Source: Holdemania massiliensis
GTDB taxonomy: Bacteria > Bacillota_I > Bacilli_A > Erysipelotrichales > Erysipelotrichaceae
NCBI RefSeq assembly: GCF_022440805.1
Contig: NZ_JAKNTK010000001.1
Location: 806,001 to 870,000 of the forward strand
Length of the DNA: 64,000 nucleotides
Reading direction: 5' to 3'
Shown here: one piece after another, positions 51,413 to 60,338 of the stretch
Numbering within the stretch: the first letter of the stretch is position 1
How the letters are laid out: each line of letters starts with the position of its first letter
Made by a program: the position numbers and the translations under genes
Notes under the pieces: generated by a model
Database searches by the model: none
Told to the model about the DNA's origin: nothing
The model's input: the letters and a program-made list of their open reading frames with translations, nothing else

Positions 51413-54256
51413 ATGGCGGAAAATAAAACGAAAGAAGAGATCTTAATGCTGCTTTCGCGGAAGATGGAAGAAATGCCGCTCAATGAGGAATTGCTGCGCG
51501 GCTGCTGTGCGGGCAGCCTGGGGGAGGACCTGCAGCTGAGCCGCAGCGTTATCTCTTTATATCTGAATGAACTGTTTAACGAGGGCCGGCTGATCAAGGT
51601 AGGATTGCGGCCCACCTCCTATCTGTTAAAACATGAATTGGAGAAGCAAGGTTTTGCCGGGTTGGCTGCGGCCTATAATTCTTTGGCAGAATTAAATTCA
51701 GAGAAAAAGCTGGAGTCCGGCGCGGATCAGATTTTTCAGGATCTGATCGGGGTTCACGAAAGCCTCAGCTATGAGATCGAACAATGCAAAGCCGCTGTCA
51801 GTTATCCGGGCAGCGGTCTGCCGGTGCTGTTGGTCGGCGCTACCGGTACGGGGAAAAGCTACATCGCCAACCTGCTTTTTGAATACTGTCAGCAGAAAGG
51901 GCTGATCAGTCATGAACGCAAGCTGGTAACGGTGAACTGCGCTGAATACGCCAACAATTCAGAATTTTTCCTGACGAATCTGTTCGGCTATAAAAAAGGC
52001 TCTTATACCGGGGCCGATAAGGATCATGCCGGTCTGTTGGCATTGGCGGATGAAGGCATGTTGTTTTTTGATGAAATTCACAGTCTGGCGCCGGAATGTC
52101 AGGAAAAACTATTTCTGTTTATGGATCAGGGTATCTATCATATGGTTGGGGATAATCATCAATATTATTCCAGCCATGCACGGTTTGTGTTTGCGACGAC
52201 AGAGAATCCAGACCAGTCGCTGCTGAAAACCTTGCTTCGGCGAATTCCGATTACTGTGCGTCTGCCGGCACTGAAAGAACGGCCGGCCTATGAAAAAAAG
52301 CAGCTGATACAGAAAATTCTGAAACAGGAATCAGAAAAATTGGGCAAACCTATCCAGATCAGCAGCAGCGCTTATCAATATTTGGATAACTTTGAGTTTA
52401 CCGGAAATATTGGGGAGCTGAAAAACTGCCTGCAGATCAGCGTTGCCAAGGCTCATTTAAAAACACCGCAGCAGAAAGCGGTCATCGAGCTGCATCTGAG
52501 TGATCTGCCGGCGGAGATCATTAAGAGCTATTCCGATCCGCAGGCGATTATGGATGCGCAGCGCAAAATGCTCGATCTTGAAACCATTGAACCCCATTGG
52601 AACCCCGATTCACAGTATCTGATGTTGTTTAAGTCCATCCTTAACTATGTTCAGCAGCTGCATCAGGGGAAAATTGATAACGACGTATTTTATAACTGCG
52701 TGGATCTGATGATCGAACAGTTTATCGGCTTTTTGTTTTATGATAAGCAGCAGAAGACCTCGATCCGCGAGGATATTGCTTCCAGTATTCTGGGGAATGT
52801 CAATACCTTGTTCTTCCGGAAATATCAACGTGACGGATTGTCCAACAATGAAATTGCGATCCTGACAAAGTATATCGTCAGTCTGCTGGAAAATGGAACA
52901 ATCCCGCCGGCCGAGCTGCGGCGGAACCAGGAGCTGTTTTATCAGCTGGAGGATAAACTTCGTACCGAAGACGCCAAAGAATATGCAATTGCACAGGATC
53001 TGGCAGTCTTGATTGAAAATAGTCTGAATACCAGCAGCTTCGGGCGTTTTGAAACGATTGTCCTGTATTTCTTCCTGCGGCATTTTCATTTGGAAATGCA
53101 GGGCGGCCGCATTCCGGTCATCATTCTGGCGCACGGCTACAACATCGCCAGTGGAATTGCCGAACTGGCCAATCAGCTGCTGCACCACAATATTTTCACA
53201 GCGATTGATATGCCGATTGAATCTCATTTTGAGATGATGACCGCGAAATTAAAAGAGGTTATTCAGAAAATGCAGGGCGTCAAGGAAGTGATTGTCATGG
53301 TGGATATGGGATCGCTGGAGGAATTTCATAACTACATAGAGAACTTCAGCGATACGGATGTCGGCATTATCAACAATGTAACGACCAAACTGGCGCTGGA
53401 TGTCGGTTCAATGATCATGAACGAAGTGCCGATGATGAAAATTTTGGAAGAAGCCAAGCGCCGCAGTGAGCCCAATTTTGTGTTTCTGCGCCGCCGCAAA
53501 CGCCGTCAGGCAATTTTAACGGCCTGTGTTTCCGGCTATGGCATCGCCTGTAAGTTTGCCACACTGTTGGAAAACAGTTTTCCAAAGAAGCTGGATTTGG
53601 ATATTATCCCGGTAGCAGCGGAAAGTCTGGATTTTAAAAACGGTACCGGGGTGCTGGATAACTATGATGTTCTGATGATGATCGGCACGCTGGAATCAGA
53701 AAATCCGAACATTCCCTTTATTTCCGTTGAGGAAATCATCAATCAGGCCAACGGCGAGAAGCTGGCACGGCTGTTTGACGGTTTGATGAACCAGGAGGAA
53801 CTGCGGATATTCGGTCAGAACATGATTAAGAATTTTTCACTGGACAACCTGCTGAATTATCTGACGATTCTCAATCCGGAAAAGGTAATCACAATGGTTG
53901 AGGAGGTCCTCAGTCAAATGCAGAAGCAATTGGACAGTGAGTTTACAAGCAGTCAGCTGGTGGGACTGTATCTGCATATCTGCTGTATGATTGAACGGCT
54001 GATTTTGGGGCGGCCGCTGGCTTATGAAACCCGCAATCCACAGTTTGAGGCAACGCATCAGCCGTTTATCGCGCTGATCCGCAAAATCTTTGACCCCGTG
54101 ATCAAAATCTATAACTTAACGCTGCCGGTGGAGGAAATAGAATATATTCATGATTATATCTATCCTAAGGAAAGTGTTGAAGAAAAGAAAAAAAGTGTTG
54201 AAGAAGAGCAGGAAAAATTGAAAATTTTGATGGAAGAAATCGGTTTTTCCGAATAA
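51413..54256 (+). CDS. LevR/GfrR-type sigma-54-dependent transcriptional activator
   Basis: 947 residues. N-terminal winged helix (LSRSVISLYLNELFNEGRLI, about 40-65). AAA+ sigma-54 activator domain: Walker A GATGTGKS near 142, sigma-contact loop GSYTGA in place of GAFTGA near 195, Walker B LFFDEIH. PRD 1 about 395-500. EIIA-mannose-like domain with LAHGYNIAS near 573. EIIB-like domain with TACVSGYGIA near 700. PRD 2 about 820-935 (LYLHICCMIERLI). PTS phosphorylation of the PRD histidines should tune its activity to substrate flux. It is placed directly before a -24/-12 promoter and the PTS genes it should control. A Lys/Glu-rich coiled tail ends the protein. Confidence 0.93.
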   Translation: MAENKTKEEILMLLSRKMEEMPLNEELLRGCCAGSLGEDLQLSRSVISLYLNELFNEGRLIKVGLRPTSYLLKHELEKQGFAGLAAAYNSLAELNSEKKLESGADQIFQDLIGVHESLSYEIEQCKAAVSYPGSGLPVLLVGATGTGKSYIANLLFEYCQQKGLISHERKLVTVNCAEYANNSEFFLTNLFGYKKGSYTGADKDHAGLLALADEGMLFFDEIHSLAPECQEKLFLFMDQGIYHMVGDNHQYYSSHARFVFATTENPDQSLLKTLLRRIPITVRLPALKERPAYEKKQLIQKILKQESEKLGKPIQISSSAYQYLDNFEFTGNIGELKNCLQISVAKAHLKTPQQKAVIELHLSDLPAEIIKSYSDPQAIMDAQRKMLDLETIEPHWNPDSQYLMLFKSILNYVQQLHQGKIDNDVFYNCVDLMIEQFIGFLFYDKQQKTSIREDIASSILGNVNTLFFRKYQRDGLSNNEIAILTKYIVSLLENGTIPPAELRRNQELFYQLEDKLRTEDAKEYAIAQDLAVLIENSLNTSSFGRFETIVLYFFLRHFHLEMQGGRIPVIILAHGYNIASGIAELANQLLHHNIFTAIDMPIESHFEMMTAKLKEVIQKMQGVKEVIVMVDMGSLEEFHNYIENFSDTDVGIINNVTTKLALDVGSMIMNEVPMMKILEEAKRRSEPNFVFLRRRKRRQAILTACVSGYGIACKFATLLENSFPKKLDLDIIPVAAESLDFKNGTGVLDNYDVLMMIGTLESENPNIPFISVEEIINQANGEKLARLFDGLMNQEELRIFGQNMIKNFSLDNLLNYLTILNPEKVITMVEEVLSQMQKQLDSEFTSSQLVGLYLHICCMIERLILGRPLAYETRNPQFEATHQPFIALIRKIFDPVIKIYNLTLPVEEIEYIHDYIYPKESVEEKKKSVEEEQEKLKILMEEIGFSE

Positions 54257-54304
54257 ATGTCAAAAAAAAGTTAAAAATTATCCTGTGAAAAACGATATTT
54301 ATGA

Positions 54305-54341
54305 AAAAAATGTGCTGAGAAATAGACTTGGCACATTTTTT
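54305..54341. terminator. Inverted repeat overlapping the sigma-54 promoter
   Basis: AAAAAATGTGC (54305-54315) and GCACATTTTTT (54331-54341) are a perfect 11-bp inverted repeat with a 15-nt loop. It looks like the terminator of the activator gene, but its right arm is also part of the -24/-12 promoter. Confidence 0.6.
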
Positions 54342-54344
54342 GCT
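54329..54344 (+). promoter_or_regulatory. Sigma-54 (-24/-12) promoter of the PTS operon
   Basis: TGGCACATTTTTTGCT matches the consensus TGGCACR-N4-TTGCW at every defined position, with the GG and GC dinucleotides correctly spaced. It lies 31 nt upstream of the EIIA start, directly after the sigma-54 activator gene. Confidence 0.92.
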
Positions 54345-54374
54345 GTTAAAGGGTGAAAGGACGGAAGAACAAAG

Positions 54375-54791
54375 ATGAGGAAAATTATATTGGCTTCTCA
54401 CGGTAGTCTCGCTGAAGGCATGCAGAGCGCCGTGGACATGATTCTGAGAACGAAAGGGTGCGAGGCGTACGGATTGGATACTTACCATGAGCCGGAACAA
54501 ATTTACGCGATCATTGAAGCACAGGTTCAAGCGGAACCCGATACACAGTTTATTGTGATGACGGATATCAACGGCGGCAGCGTCCAGAATCAGATGCTTC
54601 ATCTGTGTAATTATCCGAATGTCTACGTTCAAACCGGGATGTGTCTGTCGATGGTGCTGGAAACGATTCTGACTCCGGAGGGGGAAGCCTTGGAAGTCAT
54701 GATGGAGCGGATCTGCAAAACGTCAGCGGAGAATATGCTGGGCTGCTGCGCAAAGACCATGACGGATACTCAGGAGGAGGAATTATGGTAA
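54375..54791 (+). CDS. PTS EIIA component, mannose family
   Basis: 138 residues. Phosphocarrier domain that takes phosphate from HPr on His9 (IILASHGSLAEGM), with DINGGSVQNQM as the other family mark. Cytoplasmic. It is the first gene after the -24/-12 promoter. The stop overlaps the EIIB start by 7 nt, so the two subunits are coupled. By order and regulator this is equivalent to gfrA of the Salmonella glucoselysine/fructoselysine system; the sugar itself is inferred. Confidence 0.92.
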   Translation: MRKIILASHGSLAEGMQSAVDMILRTKGCEAYGLDTYHEPEQIYAIIEAQVQAEPDTQFIVMTDINGGSVQNQMLHLCNYPNVYVQTGMCLSMVLETILTPEGEALEVMMERICKTSAENMLGCCAKTMTDTQEEELW

Positions 54792-55264
54792 ATCTAGTGC
54801 GAGTCGACGAGCGGATGCTGCATGGACAGGTCGCGATGACCTGGGTCAGCGCCGTTTCACCCAATGCCATCTTAATCGCCAATGATGACGCGGCGTCCAA
54901 TGAGATGTCGAAGATGGCGTTCAAAATGGCCAAACCGGCCGGGGTGAAGCTGGCGATCAAATCGATTGACGAGGCGGCGGTGCTGCTCAACAATCCGAAA
55001 TCCAAGGAAATCAAGATTTTTGTGATCACACGGACGATCGCAGATACGCTGCGTCTGGCAAAACAGACCAGCGAAATTCACAAGGTCAATATCGGGGGCG
55101 TTAAAAAACGAGAGGGGGCCAAGCAGATTTCCAAAACGACGTTCCTGAATGATGAAGATATCGATAACTTGAAGGCACTCAGCGATCTGGTTGAGGAAAT
55201 TGAAATCAGGATGGTGCCTTCGGATCAGAAGGTCGACGTCAAGAAACTGATCAAAGAAAGATAA
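54785..55264 (+). CDS. PTS EIIB component, mannose family
   Basis: 159 residues from the ATG at 54785, preceded by AGGAGGAGG. VRVDERMLHGQVAMTW carries the phosphorylated His13, followed by ANDDAASNEMSKMAFKMAKP and VNIGGVKKREGAKQ, standard for mannose-family EIIB. It passes phosphate from EIIA to the incoming sugar at the EIIC/EIID complex. An in-frame upstream extension lies inside the EIIA gene in another frame and is rejected as the start. Confidence 0.92.
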   Translation: MVNLVRVDERMLHGQVAMTWVSAVSPNAILIANDDAASNEMSKMAFKMAKPAGVKLAIKSIDEAAVLLNNPKSKEIKIFVITRTIADTLRLAKQTSEIHKVNIGGVKKREGAKQISKTTFLNDEDIDNLKALSDLVEEIEIRMVPSDQKVDVKKLIKER

Positions 55265-55286
55265 GTAGAGAAGGAGAACATTTATT

Positions 55287-56075
55287 ATGAACTTAATGCA
55301 AGGCTTTTTAGTCGCTGTGATTTATGCCGTTCTTTGTTTCCTTGAATCATGGCTTGCCTATCCGATGTGCTCCCGGCCAATGATGGTCGGACCACTGATC
55401 GGATTGGTCATGGGGGATCTGCAGGCAGGCATCGTGATGGGGGCCAACATGGAATTAGTCTTCATGGGCGTTGTCGGGATTGGCGGAACGAATCCGCCGG
55501 ATGCCACCGTCGGCACCGCTGTCGGCACGGCGTTTGCGATCATGATGGGCGCGGACATGGAAATGGCCCTGGCGCTGGCCGTACCGATCGCCTTACTGAC
55601 TTCCGCCATCAATCCAATTTTTATGAGCATCAAAACCGTAATCAATCCGTATATCGACAAGCTGATTGAAAAAGGTGATTATAAGATGATCGAACGCATG
55701 GTCGCGATCAAATCCTGGATCGGAATTGTTCCGAAGGCCATCATTATCATGTTTGCGGTTGCCCTAGGCGCCAATTCCCTGAACGGACTGCTGGATAAGA
55801 TTCCGGCCTTTATCACCGGCGGCATGAGTGTGGCTGGCGGAATGATGGCAGCCGTCGGATTTGCGATGCTGCTGCGCATGATGTGGTCGAAAAAGATGTG
55901 TGTTTATTTCTTCTTCGGTTTTGTCTTAGCCGCTTACATGGGTCTGCCGATCATGGCGATCGCATTCCTGGGCATTATTCTGAGCGTTATTCTGTACTTT
56001 GAAGGCAGCTTCAGCAAAGGCAATACACCGGTAACTGCTGCCAACGATGAAGGGGAGGACCTGTTCAATGATTAA
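55287..56075 (+). CDS. PTS EIIC component, mannose family
   Basis: 262 residues, membrane-embedded. MVGPLIGLVMGDLQAGIVMG and ELVFMGVVGIGGTNPPDATVG are the family signature, followed by several hydrophobic helices. Forms the translocation channel with EIID. The ATG has an AAGGAGA site; the stop overlaps the EIID start. Confidence 0.93.
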   Translation: MNLMQGFLVAVIYAVLCFLESWLAYPMCSRPMMVGPLIGLVMGDLQAGIVMGANMELVFMGVVGIGGTNPPDATVGTAVGTAFAIMMGADMEMALALAVPIALLTSAINPIFMSIKTVINPYIDKLIEKGDYKMIERMVAIKSWIGIVPKAIIIMFAVALGANSLNGLLDKIPAFITGGMSVAGGMMAAVGFAMLLRMMWSKKMCVYFFFGFVLAAYMGLPIMAIAFLGIILSVILYFEGSFSKGNTPVTAANDEGEDLFND

Positions 56076-56889
56076 GGAAAAATTTAATTTAACGGATGAA
56101 GATATCAAGATGTGCCGTTCGATCTACTACCGCACTTTATCTCTGTCGGCTTCGTATGATTACGAAAAAATGCAGGCTCTGAGCTATCTGCGGGCCATGA
56201 TTCCGGCGATCAATCGTTTCTATGACGACGAGGAGGACCGCAAGGAAGCCTATAAACGGCATTGGGAACTGTTCAACACGACACCGACAGTCGCCGGCTT
56301 TATTACCGGGCTGTCGGCAGCGATGGAAAAGCAGGCTTCGGAAGATCCGACGATGGACCGGACATCCATCAACGCCGTAAAAGTATCATTGATGGGTCCG
56401 TTTGCCGGGATCGGTGATTCGATCTTCTGGGGATCCTGGCGGATTGTCGCAACCGGCATCGGCCTGTCCTTTGCCCTGGCTGGCAGCATTCTCGGTCCCA
56501 TTCTGACCCTTTTGATCTTCAACATCCCGGCGCATTTTGCCCGTTACTACGGTCCGATGATCGGCTATGGCATGGGCAGCAAGTTTATGACGACCGCATC
56601 GGAATCCGGTTTGATGGAATTCTTGACTAAAGCCGCAAGCATCGTCGGTTTGATGACAGTGGGGGCGATGACCAGTTCGATGGTCAGTCTGTCCACATCC
56701 TATGTCTTCACGATGAACGGCGCGGAGATGTCGCTGCAGTCCATGATCGATCAGATTTTACCGGCAGCCCTGCCGTTAGGTCTGACGTTCCTGTGCTTCA
56801 CCCTATTAAACAAGGGCATGAAGTCCAATACGCTGATCTTTGGTTTGATCATCGTTGCGATCATCGGCCGATTCTTCGGCATCGTCTAA
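56068..56889 (+). CDS. PTS EIID component, mannose family
   Basis: 273 residues from the ATG at 56068 (GGGGAGG ahead), overlapping the EIIC stop by 8 nt. Typical EIID text: RSIYYRTLSLSASYDYEKMQ, HWELFNTTPTVAGFITGLSA, and KVSLMGPFAGIGDSIFWG near residue 115. C-terminal helices anchor it in the membrane. With EIIC it forms the permease for the substrate imported by this operon. Confidence 0.93.
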   Translation: MIKEKFNLTDEDIKMCRSIYYRTLSLSASYDYEKMQALSYLRAMIPAINRFYDDEEDRKEAYKRHWELFNTTPTVAGFITGLSAAMEKQASEDPTMDRTSINAVKVSLMGPFAGIGDSIFWGSWRIVATGIGLSFALAGSILGPILTLLIFNIPAHFARYYGPMIGYGMGSKFMTTASESGLMEFLTKAASIVGLMTVGAMTSSMVSLSTSYVFTMNGAEMSLQSMIDQILPAALPLGLTFLCFTLLNKGMKSNTLIFGLIIVAIIGRFFGIV

Positions 56890-56930
56890 GCTTTCATCCA
56901 TGTACTTAAATATTTTAAAGGAGGAAATCT

Positions 56931-58010
56931 ATGGTTACGTTGTTAGACTGCATTAATCGGGTACCGGAGATCACTGACCGGATCATCGCGAACCGAAATG
57001 AGAACTTTGCGACATTCTTCAGCGTTTTGGAAGGCCATCTGGATACGATGGATCAAATCGTGCTGGTTGGTTCCGGTACATCCAATACGGCTGCCGTGAC
57101 AGCGCGGGGATTTATTGAAAAGGTAACGCAGATTCAGACAATCTGTGTGCTGCCGAATGAATTCCTGAATAACAGCGGCGTTTACCGTTCGAGGGCCCTG
57201 TATATCTTTACCTCCCAATCAGGGACCTCAACGCTGACGCAGCAGGCGGTGTTCAAAATGCGGCAGATGGGTTACTGGACCGTAGGGGTAACGGAAAACA
57301 AAGATACGCCGCTGGCTTCGCAGGTTCATGTGCATGTGGACATGGGCTGCGGCAAGGAAGAATACGGCATGCGCACGATCGGCTACTGTGCTTCCATTCT
57401 GACCTTGATGCTTCTGGGACTAGAAATCGGACATACCTTAGGCCGGATCACGGAAGGCGAATATGCAGAACTGCTGAATCATGCTCGTCTGATCAGCAAG
57501 AACCATCGGCAGATTTCTGATGCGTCGATGGCCTGGTTTGACCGCAACCGCCAACAGCTGATGAATTCAACTTCGTTTACAATCTACGGCGGCGGTTCGC
57601 TGTGGGGTGTTGCCTTGGAAGGGGCCTTAAAAATTCTGGAAATTTCTAAGCGGAAAATGGCTGTCGGTTATGAAGCGGACGACGGCATGCATGGACCGAC
57701 GATGGGCTTTACACCGGATAACTGTGTGATCGCGCTCAATGACGGCGGTCTGGACAGTGAAAAAGGGGTTCAGCTGGCAAAGTGGGCGAAAGAGATCATG
57801 CACAACGGCTTTGTCTTTGGCAAGGACACCCTGGATGATTCCGATTTGGCTTTTGATCCGATCAGTCAGGAATTCATCAGTATTGAATTTGCACCAATGG
57901 TTGAAGTGTTGGCTTATCGGCTGGCAGTGGACGCCGGGATTGATCTGTTGGATAAATCGATTCATAAAGAACGCGACTATTTCAGCACACATCAAAGCTT
58001 AAGCAAATAA
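56931..58010 (+). CDS. SIS-domain sugar deglycase/isomerase (GfrF/FrlB-like), copy 1
   Basis: 359 residues with two SIS domains, as in GlmS-isomerase-like proteins but without the glutaminase part. SIS 1: IVLVGSGTSNTAAVTARGF, FTSQSGTSTLTQQA. SIS 2: FTIYGGGSLWGVALEGALKI, then YEADDGMHGPTMGF. In gfr and frl operons such proteins split phosphorylated glucoselysine or fructoselysine into lysine and sugar phosphate. It follows EIID directly with an AAAGGAGG site. A second, diverged homologue at 60339 suggests two substrates, as with GfrE/GfrF. Confidence 0.85.
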   Translation: MVTLLDCINRVPEITDRIIANRNENFATFFSVLEGHLDTMDQIVLVGSGTSNTAAVTARGFIEKVTQIQTICVLPNEFLNNSGVYRSRALYIFTSQSGTSTLTQQAVFKMRQMGYWTVGVTENKDTPLASQVHVHVDMGCGKEEYGMRTIGYCASILTLMLLGLEIGHTLGRITEGEYAELLNHARLISKNHRQISDASMAWFDRNRQQLMNSTSFTIYGGGSLWGVALEGALKILEISKRKMAVGYEADDGMHGPTMGFTPDNCVIALNDGGLDSEKGVQLAKWAKEIMHNGFVFGKDTLDDSDLAFDPISQEFISIEFAPMVEVLAYRLAVDAGIDLLDKSIHKERDYFSTHQSLSK

Positions 58011-58022
58011 GCAGGACGAAAG

Positions 58023-58045
58023 AAGGGGCGAAAGCCCCTTTCCTG
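58023..58045 (+). terminator. Weak hairpin after the first SIS gene
   Basis: AAGGGGC-GAAA-GCCCCTT is a stable stem but lacks a T run, so it may process or partly terminate the PTS transcript rather than end it. Confidence 0.4.
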
Positions 58046-58121
58046 ATACCTGGGCAAACATGCTGAAACGGCGGGCAAAGACGACTCTGCCCTAGGGGAC
58101 AAAGATGAAGGAGGGAAGCTT

Positions 58122-58790
58122 ATGATCAAGGCGGTATTTTTTGATTTAGATGGGGTGCTGATCGATTCTGAAACGATCCAGCACCGGTATTTGAAGGAAA
58201 CGATTGATGAATTGAAACTGGGTGTTCCGGCTGAAGCGTTCATTGCGCTGATCGGTTCACACAAGAGTCTCAATCCCTGGGATGAGATCATCGCAAAGTA
58301 TGAACTCAAGCTCAGCCGTGAGGAACTGGCAGCTCAGTTGTTCGGGCATCGGCGCAATCGTTTTCTGGCGCTGAATAAGCGAGAAATTATGTTTCCTGAG
58401 GTGCCGGAGGTGCTGCGGCAATTGCGGACACGGGGAATCCGGACCGCCTGCGTATCCAGCAGCAGTCCTGATTATATTGAGAAGGCTCTGACAGAATGTG
58501 GAATTCGCGAGCAGTTTGATCTGATCGTGAGCAGCGACAATTTCCAGCGAAGCAAACCGGCACCGGATATTTATCTGTACTGCCTTGATTTTTTCCAGCT
58601 TTCATCCGATGCCTGTCTGGCCGTGGAGGATTCACCGATCGGTATCGCGGCGGCGAAAGCGGCCGGGCTGGAGGTGATGGCGCGGATCAATCCGGAAATT
58701 GATTTGGATCAAAGTGCGGCTCAGCAGCGAATTAGCAGTTTGAAAGCTGTGCTGGACTGTGTGAACAGTGAGGTGAGGGAGCATGTCTAA
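58122..58790 (+). CDS. HAD family phosphatase (beta-phosphoglucomutase-like)
   Basis: 222 residues with a GGAGG site. HAD motifs: FFDLDGVLIDSE (nucleophile Asp and acid/base Asp, residues about 7-18), VSSSSP, KPAPDIYL (Lys), and VEDSPIGIAAAKAAG. The large helical cap is typical of the PgmB/phosphatase subclass. Its stop overlaps the following MATE gene by 8 nt. In this locus it may dephosphorylate a sugar phosphate that accumulates during PTS-driven catabolism, with the coupled pump exporting the product; that is inference. Confidence 0.88.
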   Translation: MIKAVFFDLDGVLIDSETIQHRYLKETIDELKLGVPAEAFIALIGSHKSLNPWDEIIAKYELKLSREELAAQLFGHRRNRFLALNKREIMFPEVPEVLRQLRTRGIRTACVSSSSPDYIEKALTECGIREQFDLIVSSDNFQRSKPAPDIYLYCLDFFQLSSDACLAVEDSPIGIAAAKAAGLEVMARINPEIDLDQSAAQQRISSLKAVLDCVNSEVREHV

Positions 58791-60126
58791 AAAATTGGAT
58801 AAAGAATTTCTGAAGATCTTTTTCCAGCTGTCAATCCCGGTGATTATTTCCGAGGTTGTCCTGTTGATTGCCAACAATGCATCGACGGCGATGTTGGGGA
58901 CGTTGTCAGAAAAAGCCATCAGCGGGTTCAGTGTTTCCAATCAGGCGTTTGATATTTATTCGATGGTCATTCTGGGACTGACCGGGGGTTTTCACGTTTA
59001 TATCGCCCAATATTATGGAAGTCAGAATCAGGAAAAGTACAATCAGGTTTTGCGTTATGGTTTAAAATTAGCGCTGGCTGTCGGATTCTTATGCACCGCA
59101 GCGTTTCTGTTTTTCGCCGATCCGTTTTCCCGGCTGTTTCTGAAAGATCCGGAAACGTTAGCCTATGCGATTCCGTATCTGAGGATTTTCAGTTTGACTT
59201 TTATTCCGTACGCGGTGAATCTGGTTGTCAGCGGTGCGTATTCCATCATTGGCAAAGCTAGGATCACCTTGTATGCCGGAGCGCTGAACTGCGGCGTCAA
59301 TCTGTTGTTCTGTTACCTTCTGGTCTACGGCGTCGGCTTTTTTCCGCAGATGGGTTCGGAAGGCGCGGCTTTGTCTTTGGTCATTGCCCGACTAGCGGAA
59401 ACGGTTTTCCTGTATTTTGTGGTGAACCGCAAAAACTCGGAATTCCGTTTCCGGCTGAAATATCCGCCGCTGAAAGAAAATGAACTGATGCGGATTTTGC
59501 GCACCTCGGCTCCGCTGATCATGAATGAATGCTTGTTTGCCTTCGCCTTCATGATTGTCTTTATGAATTACAGCTATGTTGGAGAACAATATTTAGCTTG
59601 CATTCCCGTCGTAACGTTAATTACAAAACTGGTCTTTGTCCCTTCGACGGGAGCGGGTTCGGTCATCGGGGTGATGGTCGGCGGTCAGCTGGGCCGCGGA
59701 CGGCTGGAAGAAGCCAGGGAAAACATGCAAAAAATCAGGAAAACCTGTTATTTGATCATCATCCTGGGCTGTACCTTGATCGCGTTATGTTCGCCTTGGA
59801 TTCCCAAGCTTTTCTCTCTGCAGGGGGACGTGTACGAGATGGCGGTCAAAATGTTGTTGGTCAAGGCGTTCTGCAGCGCTCTGGGCGGCGGGATCACGAT
59901 GGTTTTTTACAACACGCTGCGCATTGGCGGAGATACCCGCAGTGTCTTCTTCCTCGATGGGTTCTTCAGCTGCTGCTTCCCGATGCTGCTCAGTCTTCTG
60001 TTCAGCCGGGTACTGCCAGTGAGTTTTCTCGGCTTGTATTTTGCGGTTGAATTCTGCAATGTGATCAAGTCGCTGTTAGGCAGCTTCTTTGTTAAAAAAG
60101 AGAAATGGCTGCAGCAATTATCCTGA
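58783..60126 (+). CDS. MATE family exporter coupled to the HAD phosphatase
   Basis: 447 residues, 12 predicted helices, MATE family: FFQLSIPVIISEVVLLIANN at the start, GLTGGFHVYIAQYYGSQN, and FYNTLRIGGDTRSVFFLDG near the end. The ATG lies within the 3' end of the HAD gene (8-nt overlap), with GAGGGAG ahead. The third MATE gene of the window and the only one translationally coupled to a phosphatase inside a PTS locus. Confidence 0.9.
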   Translation: MSKKLDKEFLKIFFQLSIPVIISEVVLLIANNASTAMLGTLSEKAISGFSVSNQAFDIYSMVILGLTGGFHVYIAQYYGSQNQEKYNQVLRYGLKLALAVGFLCTAAFLFFADPFSRLFLKDPETLAYAIPYLRIFSLTFIPYAVNLVVSGAYSIIGKARITLYAGALNCGVNLLFCYLLVYGVGFFPQMGSEGAALSLVIARLAETVFLYFVVNRKNSEFRFRLKYPPLKENELMRILRTSAPLIMNECLFAFAFMIVFMNYSYVGEQYLACIPVVTLITKLVFVPSTGAGSVIGVMVGGQLGRGRLEEARENMQKIRKTCYLIIILGCTLIALCSPWIPKLFSLQGDVYEMAVKMLLVKAFCSALGGGITMVFYNTLRIGGDTRSVFFLDGFFSCCFPMLLSLLFSRVLPVSFLGLYFAVEFCNVIKSLLGSFFVKKEKWLQQLS

Positions 60127-60338
60127 AGCTGTTCGCATACCGCTGGACTTCAATTCTGCAGCTAAAAAACATTCAGCAGGATGACGACCTGTGTTATGCT
60201 AAAGACAGGAAGCCAAGCCCGAAGCGATTGACTTCGCTCAGGTTCAATTAGCTGAACGATTCATTTGTTTATTTTAAATAGAAAGGAGCCGGTCTGGCTG
60301 TTGGCCAAGACAGAGCAGACTGGCAAAGGAACAAAGAA

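Noticed and set aside
60302..60317. Second -24/-12 promoter before the second SIS gene
   Set aside because: GG and GC are spaced correctly but the -12 half reads GAGC rather than TTGC and the -24 half lacks the final AC.
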